From: Candidatus Sericytochromatia bacterium
GTDB taxonomy: Bacteria > Cyanobacteriota > Sericytochromatia > S15B-MN24 > JAQBPE01
Direction: 5' to 3'
Length of the DNA: 64,000 nt
NCBI GenBank assembly: GCA_035285325.1
Contig: JAYKJB010000061.1
Span: forward strand, 18,934 to 82,933
The translations under genes and the position numbers were made by a program. Below, piece by piece: positions 53,593 through 62,659 of this stretch (within the stretch, counting starts at the first letter, position 1; each line of letters starts with the position of its first letter). Below the pieces are notes generated by a model. That model was not told the DNA's origin, ran no database searches, and was given only the letters and a program-made list of their open reading frames with translations.

Positions 53593-54068
53593 TTGTGATA
53601 GGGCTCCTGACGGAGGATGCGCTCCACCCGATACAGCTGCTCCAGCAAGACCACCCGAGCCAGTTGATGCGGGAAGGTGAGGCTGGAGAGGGAAAGGCAC
53701 CAGTCGGCCCGGTCCAACACGCGGGCATCGAGGCCATTGGCCCCACCGATCACGAACGCCAGTTCGCGTCCGCCTTCGGTCTCGTCCGCGGCAAGACGTC
53801 TCGCGAGCTGCACCGAATCGAGGTTCAGGCCACGCTCCCAGAGGGCCACCATGCGGGTCCCCGGCTTGAGCTGTTCCAGGATCCGTTCCGCTTCGCGGCC
53901 CTTCACCTGCGCCACGCGAGCCGGTGCGTCTCCTGGGTCGGCCCGTTCATCCGTCAACTCCTGGACCTCGATGGGACGATAGCTGCGCAGCCGCTTGAGG
54001 TACTCGTCTGCCGCCGCCCGCCAGTGGGGCTCCTTCAATTTGCCCATCGCCAGGATGGTCCAGCGCAC
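53589..54068 (-). CDS. rlmH: 23S rRNA (pseudouridine1915-N3)-methyltransferase RlmH
   Basis: SPOUT methyltransferase of 159 residues. N-terminal LAMGKLKEPHWRAAADEYLKRL, SAM-binding knot ELAFVIGGANGLD, and the family ending LSLSSLTFPHQLARVVLLEQ through LRQEPYHK. Methylates a pseudouridine in helix 69 of 23S rRNA. GTG start with GAAGGA upstream. Translationally coupled to the ywiB-like gene. Confidence 0.96.
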   Translation of the reverse strand: MRWTILAMGKLKEPHWRAAADEYLKRLRSYRPIEVQELTDERADPGDAPARVAQVKGREAERILEQLKPGTRMVALWERGLNLDSVQLARRLAADETEGGRELAFVIGGANGLDARVLDRADWCLSLSSLTFPHQLARVVLLEQLYRVERILRQEPYHK

Positions 54069-54206
54069 GGTGGAAGGTCCTTCGTGGAAAACAGGGGGTG
54101 GGACGGCGCCGAGCCAGCCTCCAACGCCAACCAGCCAGGAATCAAAATCGTACCACGGCCGGCGCGTGGGAGCCTGGCCGGAGGCCCGCTCGTCAGCCGT
54201 CCCGCG

Positions 54207-54773
54207 TCAACCGGTGGCCTCGCGTGATCGGTCCTCCTCGCCACATGCGTAAAAGCTCAGCGCGGTCCCGGAATAAACGCGCGTGGCGGTTCGGGTCAGA
54301 GCCCCGACGGACTCTGGGACATCGCTGTCACGGTGATGCTCCAGCACGACACAACCACCGGGCGCGAGAAGCTCGGCCGCGTCAATGCGTCCCAGCCACA
54401 GTTCCGCCGATTCCGCGTAGGGGGGATCGGCGAAGACCACGTCGAAAAGCTGTCCTTTCAGCCCTTGCAGGGCTGCACTGGCGTCCTGCGGCAACACTTC
54501 CACCACCAGGCGGGTGGCCCCCACATTGGCGCGGATCACGCGCAAGGCCTCCGGCAACCGCTCCACCAGCACCACGCGGGCAGCCCCCCGGCTCGCGGCC
54601 TCCAAACCGACCGCCCCGCTGCCGGCAAACAGGTCGAGCCAGCGTGAATCAGGCAACCTTGGCGTCAGAATGCTGAACAGGGCGGCCCGCACCTTGCCTT
54701 GGGTCGGGCGGGTCGCTTGTCCCGGCAGGGTCTGCAAGAGACGGCCCCGCGCGCGCCCCGCGATGATGCGCAC
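54207..54773 (-). CDS. rsmD: 16S rRNA (guanine966-N2)-methyltransferase RsmD
   Basis: 188 residues: family start RIIAGRARGRLLQTL, RPTQGKVRAALFSIL, SAM motif DLFAGSGAVGLEAASRG and catalytic DPPY (VFADPPYAES). GTG 54773 is preceded by GGAGAG and lies just before the stop of the upstream membrane-protein gene, with which it overlaps neither in frame nor in function. The usual partner coaD is not adjacent. Confidence 0.94.
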   Translation of the reverse strand: MRIIAGRARGRLLQTLPGQATRPTQGKVRAALFSILTPRLPDSRWLDLFAGSGAVGLEAASRGAARVVLVERLPEALRVIRANVGATRLVVEVLPQDASAALQGLKGQLFDVVFADPPYAESAELWLGRIDAAELLAPGGCVVLEHHRDSDVPESVGALTRTATRVYSGTALSFYACGEEDRSREATG

Positions 54774-54774
54774 C

Positions 54775-55662
54775 TCAGCTCTCCGCGAAGGCCGAGGCCA
54801 TGTAAGCCTGCTCATCGGACGAGAAAACCCGCCGTCCGTCGGGCCAGCGATAGGGATACATGGCGGCGGCCAGGGCTGGTGCGATGTGCTTCAGCAAGGT
54901 CGCGACCTTGGGCGCCCAGGGTGGTTCCGCGAGCCCCCAGCGCACCAGCAGGAAGCCTTGTGGACGCCCCCGATGGAACAGTGGGTAGACCGTCAGGGAT
55001 TCGCCCCCCAGCGGTACCGCCGCTGGCAATACGCCCGGCAGCACGCAGACCAGGCGAGGCAAGGGTGAGGCGATCAGTTCACTCCAGACGGCCGACGCCC
55101 GTGGACGGATCAGATCAGCCCAGGGTGGCACGCCCCGGCTCCCGAACAGCGGCGACGACGGATGGCGCCGGACCGGCACGAGCCAGACCTCGGCGGCCCC
55201 GAGGAGTCCCGCGAGATCTTCGAGAAAGGAGAACACCGTCTCCGGCACCCACTCTTCGGAGTACAGCAGGCCATTGGCTGCGCGCAGCAGGCGGGCCTCG
55301 TCTTCCACCGCCTCCAAACGAGCCTCGAGTCCTTCTTTGGCCAGCCGCAAATGGGCCGCCTGCTCCTGCAGGCCGCGCTGCGAACGCCACAGCACGCGAA
55401 GTTCGTGCGGCGTCCACCACCCGGTGGGTTTCGAAACCGTCTCGCAGTGGCCGCGCGGGTCAGGCTGAAGGTTGGAAACCATGCGGTCCAGAGGAGAGGC
55501 GATCGCCCACTCCGCCCACAGCACCACCAAGGCTGTCAGCGCGCCGAAGGCGAAAACGGTGTAGGACCAGTCGACACTCGCCCGCTGATGCCAGATAAAC
55601 ACGGCGCAAGCCGTCAGCATGAACAGCGACGAGGCCAACCAGAGGATCGTGCGAATGGACAT
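54775..55662 (-). CDS. membrane-anchored protein with coiled coil and GAF-like domain
   Basis: 295 residues. Two N-terminal membrane helices (about 4-24 and 33-53), a coiled coil (about 90-128) and a cytoplasmic domain (about 135-270) with the size and strand pattern of a GAF sensor (WVPETVFSFLEDLAGLLGAAEVWLV, SLTVYPLFHRGRPQGFLLV). No kinase, cyclase or phosphatase output is attached, so it may signal through a partner. The assignment to GAF is tentative. It lies just upstream of rsmD. Confidence 0.55.
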   Translation of the reverse strand: MSIRTILWLASSLFMLTACAVFIWHQRASVDWSYTVFAFGALTALVVLWAEWAIASPLDRMVSNLQPDPRGHCETVSKPTGWWTPHELRVLWRSQRGLQEQAAHLRLAKEGLEARLEAVEDEARLLRAANGLLYSEEWVPETVFSFLEDLAGLLGAAEVWLVPVRRHPSSPLFGSRGVPPWADLIRPRASAVWSELIASPLPRLVCVLPGVLPAAVPLGGESLTVYPLFHRGRPQGFLLVRWGLAEPPWAPKVATLLKHIAPALAAAMYPYRWPDGRRVFSSDEQAYMASAFAES

Positions 55663-55732
55663 TCAGGCGAAACCAGGCGGGATGAGAAGCTGCGCAACAT
55701 CCTACCAGAGGGCCGCGGGGCTGCCTATGGGC

Positions 55733-56440
55733 TCACCAGAACTTCCACCAAGGTCGACGCACCCAACGACTGACGATCCGATACTGCGCGAGTTCCGAAA
55801 CGAGCCTGTCCCGCTCCGCCTCCAGCGTTCGTGTCCGTTCTTCCAGTTCGCCGATGCGATGCGTGGCCCGCGCGTATTTTTCCGCCAATTCGGTTTCGAG
55901 TCGAACAGCCTGGGCCACGGCTTGGCTGACCAGTTCTCTCACCTGGTAGGGCGATTCGAACGGCGGCTCCTGATGCGCGATGGACAGAAGCGGCAGCACA
56001 TCCTTGTCGCCCCCGTCCTCCAGCGCCAACACGTCCGACAGGCCGTCAGGTCCTTCGCTGTCACTGGCTTCGGCGTCCGCTGCACAGGCAGGCGGGCGGT
56101 GCCCCTGAGAAACGCCAGGTGGCAAGTCTTCGACGCTCCCCTCAGGCACGGCCGGGGGAGTTCCTCGCCCGTGCCTCGTCGGCGAGGCGAAATCAACCGG
56201 GGTCGGAGAGGGAGGCACGACCGGGCACAACCCTAACCTCCGCCTGACCGTGTCCGTGCCGGCCCCGGATTTGAACCAACGATCCGCCTCCCGCAGGGTG
56301 TCGGCCAGCTCAGCGGAGACGACGAAACGCCCGCGGCTCCCGCGACCTGGCTGCAGTCCCAGCGCATGAATGCGTTTGCGCAAACCGGAGGGGCTCAGGG
56401 CCAATTCCTCCGACAGCCTCCTCAGATCTTCTGGTTGCAC
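55733..56440 (-). CDS. HTH protein with coiled coil and C-terminal WKFW tail
   Basis: 235 residues. The N-terminal region (EDLRRLSEELALSPSGLRKRIHALGL, then GRFVVSAELADTLREADRWF) looks like a MerR/SinR-type helix-turn-helix. A Pro/acidic linker, a coiled coil (about 165-225, AVRLETELAEKYARATHRIGELEER) and the end VRRPWWKFW follow. The tail matches that of the HTH protein at 5243-5689. The Trp-rich basic end could be a membrane or partner anchor. A 16-base palindrome lies just upstream at 56471, a possible autoregulatory site. GTG start. Confidence 0.62.
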   Translation of the reverse strand: MQPEDLRRLSEELALSPSGLRKRIHALGLQPGRGSRGRFVVSAELADTLREADRWFKSGAGTDTVRRRLGLCPVVPPSPTPVDFASPTRHGRGTPPAVPEGSVEDLPPGVSQGHRPPACAADAEASDSEGPDGLSDVLALEDGGDKDVLPLLSIAHQEPPFESPYQVRELVSQAVAQAVRLETELAEKYARATHRIGELEERTRTLEAERDRLVSELAQYRIVSRWVRRPWWKFW

Positions 56441-56470
56441 GCTGGCGAATTCCCCGTTGACTGCGCTTGC

Positions 56471-56486
56471 ATCCGTGACAACGGAT
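56471..56486. promoter_or_regulatory. 16-base palindrome between the HTH gene and tatA
   Basis: ATCCGT-GACA-ACGGAT is a perfect 6-4-6 dyad, 31 bases before the GTG of the HTH gene and about 80 bases before the tatA -10. It may be an operator for the HTH protein; no binding evidence exists. Confidence 0.3.
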
Positions 56487-56549
56487 CGATTCTAGGGGCC
56501 GCGATCGGGCCGTTCTGTGACCGAGACAGCGGGAAACGCTGCAAACGGC

Positions 56550-56555
56550 TATAAT
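56550..56555 (+). promoter_or_regulatory. -10 element of the tatA promoter
   Basis: A perfect TATAAT in the context GGCTATAATGCC, with transcription expected near 56562, just before the GGAGG ribosome site of tatA. No good -35 is present. The flanks resemble the ybaB promoter (GCTATAATG). Confidence 0.5.
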
Positions 56556-56577
56556 GCCAAGGTCCTGGAGGTGTCTC

Positions 56578-56784
56578 ATGCCCATCGGTTTTCACGAACT
56601 TGCGATCATTCTGGTGGTGGCCCTGCTCGTTTTCGGCCCACGCAAAATTCCGGAGATCGCCAACGCCCTGGGTCGCAGCATCCAGGAGTTTCGCAAAGGG
56701 TCCCGGGAATTGGAAGACAACGTGCGTCGCGAGTTGACAGCCGGCGAAGACGCCACGACGCGCGACAGCACGAGCAAGGGATGA
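56578..56784 (+). CDS. tatA: Sec-independent protein translocase subunit TatA
   Basis: 68 residues: one membrane helix (ELAIILVVALLVFG), the FGPRKIPEIANALG hinge of TatA/E, an amphipathic helix and a charged tail. It forms the pore of the twin-arginine export system. ATG 56578 has GGAGG 7 bases upstream; an ATG at 56554 lies too close to the promoter. tatC is not in the window. Confidence 0.93.
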   Translation: MPIGFHELAIILVVALLVFGPRKIPEIANALGRSIQEFRKGSRELEDNVRRELTAGEDATTRDSTSKG

Positions 56785-56813
56785 GACCGCTGCGCTAGAG
56801 AGGCGGCTCTGGG

Positions 56814-58832
56814 ATGTCTGCACTCCGAGTCGTCTCCGACTACCTTCCCAGCGGCGATCAACCCACGGCCATCGATCGGCTGGTGGAGGGGGTTCAGCGC
56901 GGGCATGAGGCGCAGACCTTGCTGGGCGTGACCGGCAGCGGCAAGACCTTCACGATTGCCAAAACCATCGAAGCCGTTCAACGTCCCACCTTGGTGCTGG
57001 CCCACAACAAGACCCTGGCGGCGCAGCTGTGCAACGAATTGCGGGAGTTTTTCCCGGATAACGCCGTCGAATACTTCATCAGCTACTACGACTATTACCA
57101 GCCAGAAGCCTACGTTCCTCGCACGGACACCTACATCGAGAAATCGGCTTCCATCAACGACGAGATCGATCGCCTGCGCCACAGCGCGACGCGCAGCCTG
57201 CTGGAACGGCGGGACGTGATCGTGGTGGCCTCCGTCAGCTGTATCTATGGCCTTGGCATGCCCGAAACCTACCTCGAAGGCCGCGTGGAACTTGCGGTGG
57301 GCGAGGAGATCGCGCGGGACAGCCTCTTGCGCCATCTGGTCAGTTGCCACTACGAACGCAACGATGTGGAACTGATGCGCGGACGCTTCCGGGTGCGCGG
57401 CGACGTGCTGGAAATCGTGCCCTCGTTCGAGGACAACGTGTTTCGCATCGAGTTGTTTGGTGACGAGGTGGATCGCATCTCCGAGATCGACCCCGTCACG
57501 GGAGAGGTGCTGGGCCTCCGCCCCAAGCTGTTCATCTATCCCGCCAAGCACTTCGTGACCCCAGAGGACGAGCTCGCCCGGGCGTTGGTGGAGATCGAGG
57601 CCGAACTGGATGCCCGCGTGGCTCATTTCCAGGCGCACGGGAAACTGCTGGAAGCCCAGCGGATCGAGATGAGGACCCGCTACGATCTCGAAATGATGCG
57701 GGAAGTGGGCTATTGCAACGGGGTCGAGAACTACTCCCGCATCCTGGCGGGCAGACCCGCTGGCAGCCCGCCCTCCACGCTGCTGGATTATTTCCCGGAC
57801 GACTTCCTGCTGGTGGTCGACGAGAGCCACGTGACCCTGCCGCAGCTGCAGGGGATGTATCGGGGCGATCGCGCGCGGAAGGAGGTGCTGATCGAGCACG
57901 GATTTCGCCTGCCTTCGGCCTTCGACAACCGGCCGCTCAAGATCGAGGAATTCTGGGGACGAGTGGGCCAGCGGATCTTCGTGTCCGCCACCCCCGGTGA
58001 CTTCGAACTCCAGGCTGCTTGCCAGGTGGTGGAGCAGATCATCCGCCCCACAGGCCTGATCGACCCGACCATCCACGTCAGACCAATTCAGGGACAGGTC
58101 GACGACCTGCTGGCCGCCATCCGGGACCGCCTCACCCGTCAGGAGCGCGTGCTGGTCACCACCCTGACCAAGAAAATGGCGGAGGACCTCGCGGAGTATT
58201 TTCAGGAGCTGGGCTTGCGGGTGAAGTACCTGCACTCCGACATTCAGTCCCTCGAGCGCGTGGAGATCTTGCGTGACCTGAGAAACGGGGTCTTCGACGT
58301 GCTCATCGGCGTCAATCTGTTGCGGGAGGGCCTCGACCTGCCAGAGGTGTCCCTGGTGGCGATCATGGATGCCGACAAGGAGGGTTTCCTGCGCGCGGAA
58401 AGGTCATTGATCCAGATGATCGGCCGGGCGGCCCGTCACCCCAACGGCGAGGTCATCATGTACGCAGACAAGCTCACGGATTCGATGGCGCGTGCCCTGG
58501 ACGAGACCGAGCGACGGCGAGTCAGGCAATTGGAGTATAATCGGGAGCATGGCATCACCCCCCGCGCGATCATCAAATCGTCCCGCAACAGACTCCTCGA
58601 GAGCCTGAAGCCTGGCGGGGCAGAAGCCACGCCCACCCTGGACCTTCCGAGCAATCCGCGGGAACGCGAAGCCCGCCTCAAACAACTGGAGAGCGACATG
58701 CGCCAGGCGGCTTCGGTTCTCGATTTCGAACTGGCAGCCGAACTGCGTGACCGCATCAAGGCCCTCAAAGAGGCCGATGGCTCGCCGACTCATCCAGACC
58801 CGGCCCCCAGCCGCCGCAAGAAACGCACCTGA
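56814..58832 (+). CDS. uvrB: excinuclease ABC subunit UvrB
   Basis: 672 residues of nucleotide-excision repair helicase. Walker A GVTGSGKT (38-45), the beta-hairpin block [20 protein letters not shown], the DESH box ([11 protein letters not shown]), helicase motif V/VI ([27 protein letters not shown]) and a C-terminal UVR domain ([24 protein letters not shown]). GAGAGG lies about 9 bases before the ATG. It follows tatA by 29 bases and precedes the kinase receptor by 27, so all three may share transcripts. Confidence 0.97.
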   Translation: MSALRVVSDYLPSGDQPTAIDRLVEGVQRGHEAQTLLGVTGSGKTFTIAKTIEAVQRPTLVLAHNKTLAAQLCNELREFFPDNAVEYFISYYDYYQPEAYVPRTDTYIEKSASINDEIDRLRHSATRSLLERRDVIVVASVSCIYGLGMPETYLEGRVELAVGEEIARDSLLRHLVSCHYERNDVELMRGRFRVRGDVLEIVPSFEDNVFRIELFGDEVDRISEIDPVTGEVLGLRPKLFIYPAKHFVTPEDELARALVEIEAELDARVAHFQAHGKLLEAQRIEMRTRYDLEMMREVGYCNGVENYSRILAGRPAGSPPSTLLDYFPDDFLLVVDESHVTLPQLQGMYRGDRARKEVLIEHGFRLPSAFDNRPLKIEEFWGRVGQRIFVSATPGDFELQAACQVVEQIIRPTGLIDPTIHVRPIQGQVDDLLAAIRDRLTRQERVLVTTLTKKMAEDLAEYFQELGLRVKYLHSDIQSLERVEILRDLRNGVFDVLIGVNLLREGLDLPEVSLVAIMDADKEGFLRAERSLIQMIGRAARHPNGEVIMYADKLTDSMARALDETERRRVRQLEYNREHGITPRAIIKSSRNRLLESLKPGGAEATPTLDLPSNPREREARLKQLESDMRQAASVLDFELAAELRDRIKALKEADGSPTHPDPAPSRRKKRT

Positions 58833-58859
58833 CCCCGCCCTTCTTCAGCAGGCCCCCGG

Positions 58860-61661
58860 ATGGCAGAACTCCGCACCCATCGTGAACTCGTCGAGCAAGG
58901 CGAGACCGCCCTCATCAGCGCCCTCCTCCCTCTGCCCAACGGCTGGACGGTGCTGCCTCAACTCAGCCTGCCCGGACACCAGTTTCACCACGAACCCGAT
59001 GACACGGATGTGGTGTTGCTGAATGAGCGCGGCATTTTTCTGCTGGAGTACCGCCACTGGCACGGACGCATTGAGCTCTCTGCCGAGGGGGCCTGGCATC
59101 ACGTCTTCATTGCCGGGGGCCGGGAGCAACGCCCCAATCCGCTGCCCCAGCTCGAGTTGAAGCGGCTCGGGCTCGAGCGCTTCCTGATCGAGCGTGGCCT
59201 GCCCTCCGCCCCGATCCATGTCGCGCTGGTGTTCCCTGACCGTTCCCCCCTCGAGGGCGTGTCGCGGAGCGACGAGATGGCCACTCTGGCAGGCTTGCCC
59301 GTGCTGGCCCTCCATCAGACCCTCGGTTGGCTGACGCAGAACACGCCCGCTCGCCCCGTGGCAGTGCTGAGCGTACCCGAGCAGGCGGCCATCGCGGAAC
59401 AGCTACGCCCCCACAGTCCACGCCGGCTGATCAACCAGTATCAGCTCACGTCCTGCCTCTCGCGTCGGGAGAACAAGACGACTTATATGGCCTGGGACAC
59501 CGTGCTTGAGCGCCCGGTCCTGTTGCAGGAACTTAGTTACGATCCTTACCAACAACCTGAGCGTCTGGAGCGGGTCCGCAATGAACTCTTGCGGGAAGCC
59601 AAGCTGACGATGCAATTGCGTCACGACCACATCGTCAATGTGGAACACGTGATCCCGCGTGACGACTGCTACTACGTCATCACCGAATGGATCGAGGACT
59701 GCCAAACGCTCGCGCAGGTCATGCAGCGCCGCCAACCGAGTCGGATGCCGGTGGAGCAGGCCGTCGCGATCGGGCTTGCCTTGGCCGATGCCCTTGTCTA
59801 TGCCCACTCCCAGGGCATCGTCCATCGCGATGTCCGACCGGAAAACATTCTCGTGGCGGCCAAGGGGGTGGTCAAGATCGCCAATTTCGGGCTGGCGAAA
59901 AAATCGGACATGAGCACGCTGTCAACCTTCGACCTGCGCCAGATGGTGCAGGAGAACCCCTACGTGGCCCCAGAGTTCAAACTCGGACAGACCGGCCACC
60001 ACCACGTGGACCAGCGCGCCGACATCTTCTCGCTCGGCTCCCTGATGTATGAACTGCTGACCGGGCGCCTGCCCCGTCATCACGATGAAAAATACTTCGA
60101 AATGCCCAGCCTGCTGAACCCGGAGGTGCCTTCCGCGCTGGATGCGATCGTCGAGAAAGCCCTGAAATTCGACCCACCTCAACGCTTCTCGACCATGCAT
60201 GCGTTCCGCGAACGGCTGGCCGCCTGGAAGGCCCCTGCCCCGACGGAAGGCTCACGCTACGTTCAGCGGAAGCTGCTCAAGCGCACCCGCAACTCACTGG
60301 TTTTCCAAGCATACGACCAGAAACTGCAGCGGCCCGTCGCGCTGAAGAAGGTGCTGCTGGATCCCCGCTTGATCGAGTCGGAACGCCACGGGCAACTGAA
60401 CCAGCTGCTACGCGAGGCGCAACTCGCCAGCAGTCTGATTCATCCTCACATCGTCTCGGTTTTCGACCACTTCATCGAAGACGGGGACGGTTACATTGTC
60501 ATGGAGTGGCTGGAGGGTCAAACGCTCCGAGAGTGGCTGGAGAGCCTGACGCCGCTCACCTTGCCACAGATCAAGCAGATCGCGGCTCAGGTGGGTGATG
60601 CCCTGCAATACGCGCACAGCCAGGGCGTGATCCATCGCGACATCAAGCCCGAGAACATCATGTACCACCAGGGCCAAGCCACCGTGCTGGACTTCGGCAT
60701 CGCGCACACGGCCGAACGCAATGGCAACTCCGACCTGAACAAGACAGCCGGCACAGCACGCTACATGGCGCCGGAGGTGCTAGCCAATCAGGACCCCGAC
60801 GTGCGCGCCGACATCTTCTCCTTGGGGGTGGTGCTGTACGAACTCGTCAGCGGCAAATATCCCTACGAGGCCAACGTGATCATGGCGCGCTACACGGCGG
60901 CCCTGCTGCAACCTCCTCAACCTCCCAGCAGCTGGAGTCTGGACTGTGACACCACCTTGGACGCCGTCCTGCTGAAAGCCTTGGAGGTGGACCCTGACCG
61001 GCGCTTCGCGACCATCGCGGACTTCCAGAAAGCGTTTCTGGCCCTGGAGCCCAGCCCGATGGTGCGTCCAAGAACTGAGGAACGCAGCGGTTGGCCTCTG
61101 CTGATCTCACTCTGTGCGGTGGTCTTCGTGTTGTTCTTGCTGGTGGGCCTCTGGACCTCGCAATCGTATCGCACGATGTTCAAGCTGCCACCGCCGCCCA
61201 GTCTGCCGCCCGTGGCGGTCGACTCTCCGCTGGCCCAGACCACTCCCACCCCACCGCTCGAAACGGCCACCCCCACGCCCGTGCCCTCTCCCGCAGCCTG
61301 GCAGAGCTACCCCATCACGATCGAAGGGGTCACGCTCGGAATCCAGCAGGTGGGTGTCACCCGGGGACGGACGCGCGTTCTACTGCGCGTGGACAACCGC
61401 AGCCCGGATGTCGTCTCGTTCCTGAGTCGAAATGACCGTCCCGAGCTGTTCTCCATCGCCGACGATACGGGCCGGGATTGGACCAAGCGGCTGGACATCC
61501 TGAGCGTCGACACCACCCTGCTGCGGGTGGAGCCCGGCCAGACCGTCGAAGGCGGATTCTCCCTCTCTGGGGAACTGAACGAGCAGGTCAAGGCCCTCTT
61601 CGTCAGCCTGATGGAAGATGGCGGAAAGGGCCGCAAGTACCCGCTTCGAGCCAGTCGCTAA
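58860..61661 (+). CDS. NERD - pseudokinase - Ser/Thr kinase receptor
   Basis: 933 residues. Residues about 5-110 form a NERD-like domain (TDVVLLNERGIFLLEYRHW), with the usual E-x-K changed to E-Y-R. Residues about 190-455 are a kinase fold lacking the key residues: the VAIK lysine is Q223, HRDxK reads HRDVR (322-326) and DFG reads N342-F-G. Residues about 465-730 are a Hanks-type kinase that keeps K496, HRDIKPEN (592-599) and D611-F-G. A membrane helix (about 745-765), a Pro/Thr linker and a C-terminal beta-rich outer domain (about 800-933, similar to DUF4352-like sensor modules) follow. Likely a transmembrane signalling kinase whose pseudokinase regulates its neighbour (inference). Confidence 0.85.
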   Translation: MAELRTHRELVEQGETALISALLPLPNGWTVLPQLSLPGHQFHHEPDDTDVVLLNERGIFLLEYRHWHGRIELSAEGAWHHVFIAGGREQRPNPLPQLELKRLGLERFLIERGLPSAPIHVALVFPDRSPLEGVSRSDEMATLAGLPVLALHQTLGWLTQNTPARPVAVLSVPEQAAIAEQLRPHSPRRLINQYQLTSCLSRRENKTTYMAWDTVLERPVLLQELSYDPYQQPERLERVRNELLREAKLTMQLRHDHIVNVEHVIPRDDCYYVITEWIEDCQTLAQVMQRRQPSRMPVEQAVAIGLALADALVYAHSQGIVHRDVRPENILVAAKGVVKIANFGLAKKSDMSTLSTFDLRQMVQENPYVAPEFKLGQTGHHHVDQRADIFSLGSLMYELLTGRLPRHHDEKYFEMPSLLNPEVPSALDAIVEKALKFDPPQRFSTMHAFRERLAAWKAPAPTEGSRYVQRKLLKRTRNSLVFQAYDQKLQRPVALKKVLLDPRLIESERHGQLNQLLREAQLASSLIHPHIVSVFDHFIEDGDGYIVMEWLEGQTLREWLESLTPLTLPQIKQIAAQVGDALQYAHSQGVIHRDIKPENIMYHQGQATVLDFGIAHTAERNGNSDLNKTAGTARYMAPEVLANQDPDVRADIFSLGVVLYELVSGKYPYEANVIMARYTAALLQPPQPPSSWSLDCDTTLDAVLLKALEVDPDRRFATIADFQKAFLALEPSPMVRPRTEERSGWPLLISLCAVVFVLFLLVGLWTSQSYRTMFKLPPPPSLPPVAVDSPLAQTTPTPPLETATPTPVPSPAAWQSYPITIEGVTLGIQQVGVTRGRTRVLLRVDNRSPDVVSFLSRNDRPELFSIADDTGRDWTKRLDILSVDTTLLRVEPGQTVEGGFSLSGELNEQVKALFVSLMEDGGKGRKYPLRASR

Positions 61662-61751
61662 CTGCTCCTGGCTTGGCCTCGCGACGCTCCACGAAAGAAC
61701 CACACCGAGCAGAGGCGGACGGCGACGCCGCGGGAAGTGTGTCTCAATGCG

Positions 61752-62648
61752 TCAAGCAAGCCGAGGGGAAATCCAGACGGCGAGGCGCTGCACGGAATGG
61801 CGCGTCACCTCGGCGTCGACATACAGGCGATGCACATCCACATTCTCCGCCGAAGTGGAGAACCACATCCGTGTCTCACCCATCTCAAGCAAGGCGCGCT
61901 GTGCCGCCCGGATCAACTTGCGGGCCACCCCTCCTCCACGCGCCACCGGCAGGACGGCCAGTTCATACAACAGGGGCCCCTGATCCGTTCGCTGCAGCCA
62001 GACGACGCCGACCAGTCGCCCTCCCGCGCGCGCCACAAAGGAGGCGCCAGGCAGGAAATTCTCGTCCTCAGCGACGAGACGTCTCAGGACGGTCAGCAGG
62101 TTGGCCCGTGAGGGGACCGCGGGCCAGGCCAGGAGCAGCCCGGAAGGAAGCGCCTCGTGGGCAAGACACACCAGGGTAGCGGCCTCCTCCCAATCGCCGG
62201 GAGCCCACGGGGACAAATCGGCCTCTGCCCGCTGCCCGGTGGCATAATCCGTCGCCGCGAGCGTGTTACACCATTCCTGCCGGTGACACGCCTGGAAGCC
62301 CTCGGCCTGCAACCCGTCCAGAGGGTGGGAGAAGATGCCTTCTGCCGCCGTGATCACCTCGTAGCGGCTCTGCAAGGCCGTCAACAGGCCCCGCTGAACA
62401 GGGGCCTCCCAGGACCCCAGCGTGGCCACCAGCGTCCCGTGTCCCGCAGCCAAGGGCTGCACCAGCAAGACCCCGTCCACCCCGACGGGCGATGAAGCGG
62501 CCCACGCCTCCAAGCGGCCGGCCTCCATATGAGACCGCCAGCTCGGAAGCCAGACTGAGGACATTCCAGGCGGCAAACCAGCCGGGGCCCAATCAGTTGC
62601 GCGGACCAGCGTGGTCAGGTCCGCCGGGGTCAGGGATTCGACCGGCAC
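61752..62648 (-). CDS. GNAT family N-acetyltransferase
   Basis: 298 residues. The C-terminal half is a GNAT domain: FVARAGGRLVGVVWLQR, LYELAVLPVARGGGVARKLIRAA (the acetyl-CoA-binding R-x-x-G-x-A signature as RGGGVA) and VDVHRLYVDAEV. The N-terminal half has weaker, GNAT-like features and may be a second degenerate copy, as in tandem GNATs. Substrate unknown. GTG start 12 bases downstream of the upstream gene; ribosome site weak. Confidence 0.78.
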   Translation of the reverse strand: MPVESLTPADLTTLVRATDWAPAGLPPGMSSVWLPSWRSHMEAGRLEAWAASSPVGVDGVLLVQPLAAGHGTLVATLGSWEAPVQRGLLTALQSRYEVITAAEGIFSHPLDGLQAEGFQACHRQEWCNTLAATDYATGQRAEADLSPWAPGDWEEAATLVCLAHEALPSGLLLAWPAVPSRANLLTVLRRLVAEDENFLPGASFVARAGGRLVGVVWLQRTDQGPLLYELAVLPVARGGGVARKLIRAAQRALLEMGETRMWFSTSAENVDVHRLYVDAEVTRHSVQRLAVWISPRLA

Positions 62649-62659
62649 GAGCGAAACGG

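Noticed and set aside
56592..58235. Open frame of about 550 codons antisense to tatA-uvrB
   Set aside because: It covers two unmistakable genes and has no recognisable domain.
58536..58541. Perfect TATAAT
   Set aside because: It lies inside the conserved part of uvrB, has no -35 and no start codon with a ribosome site following it.
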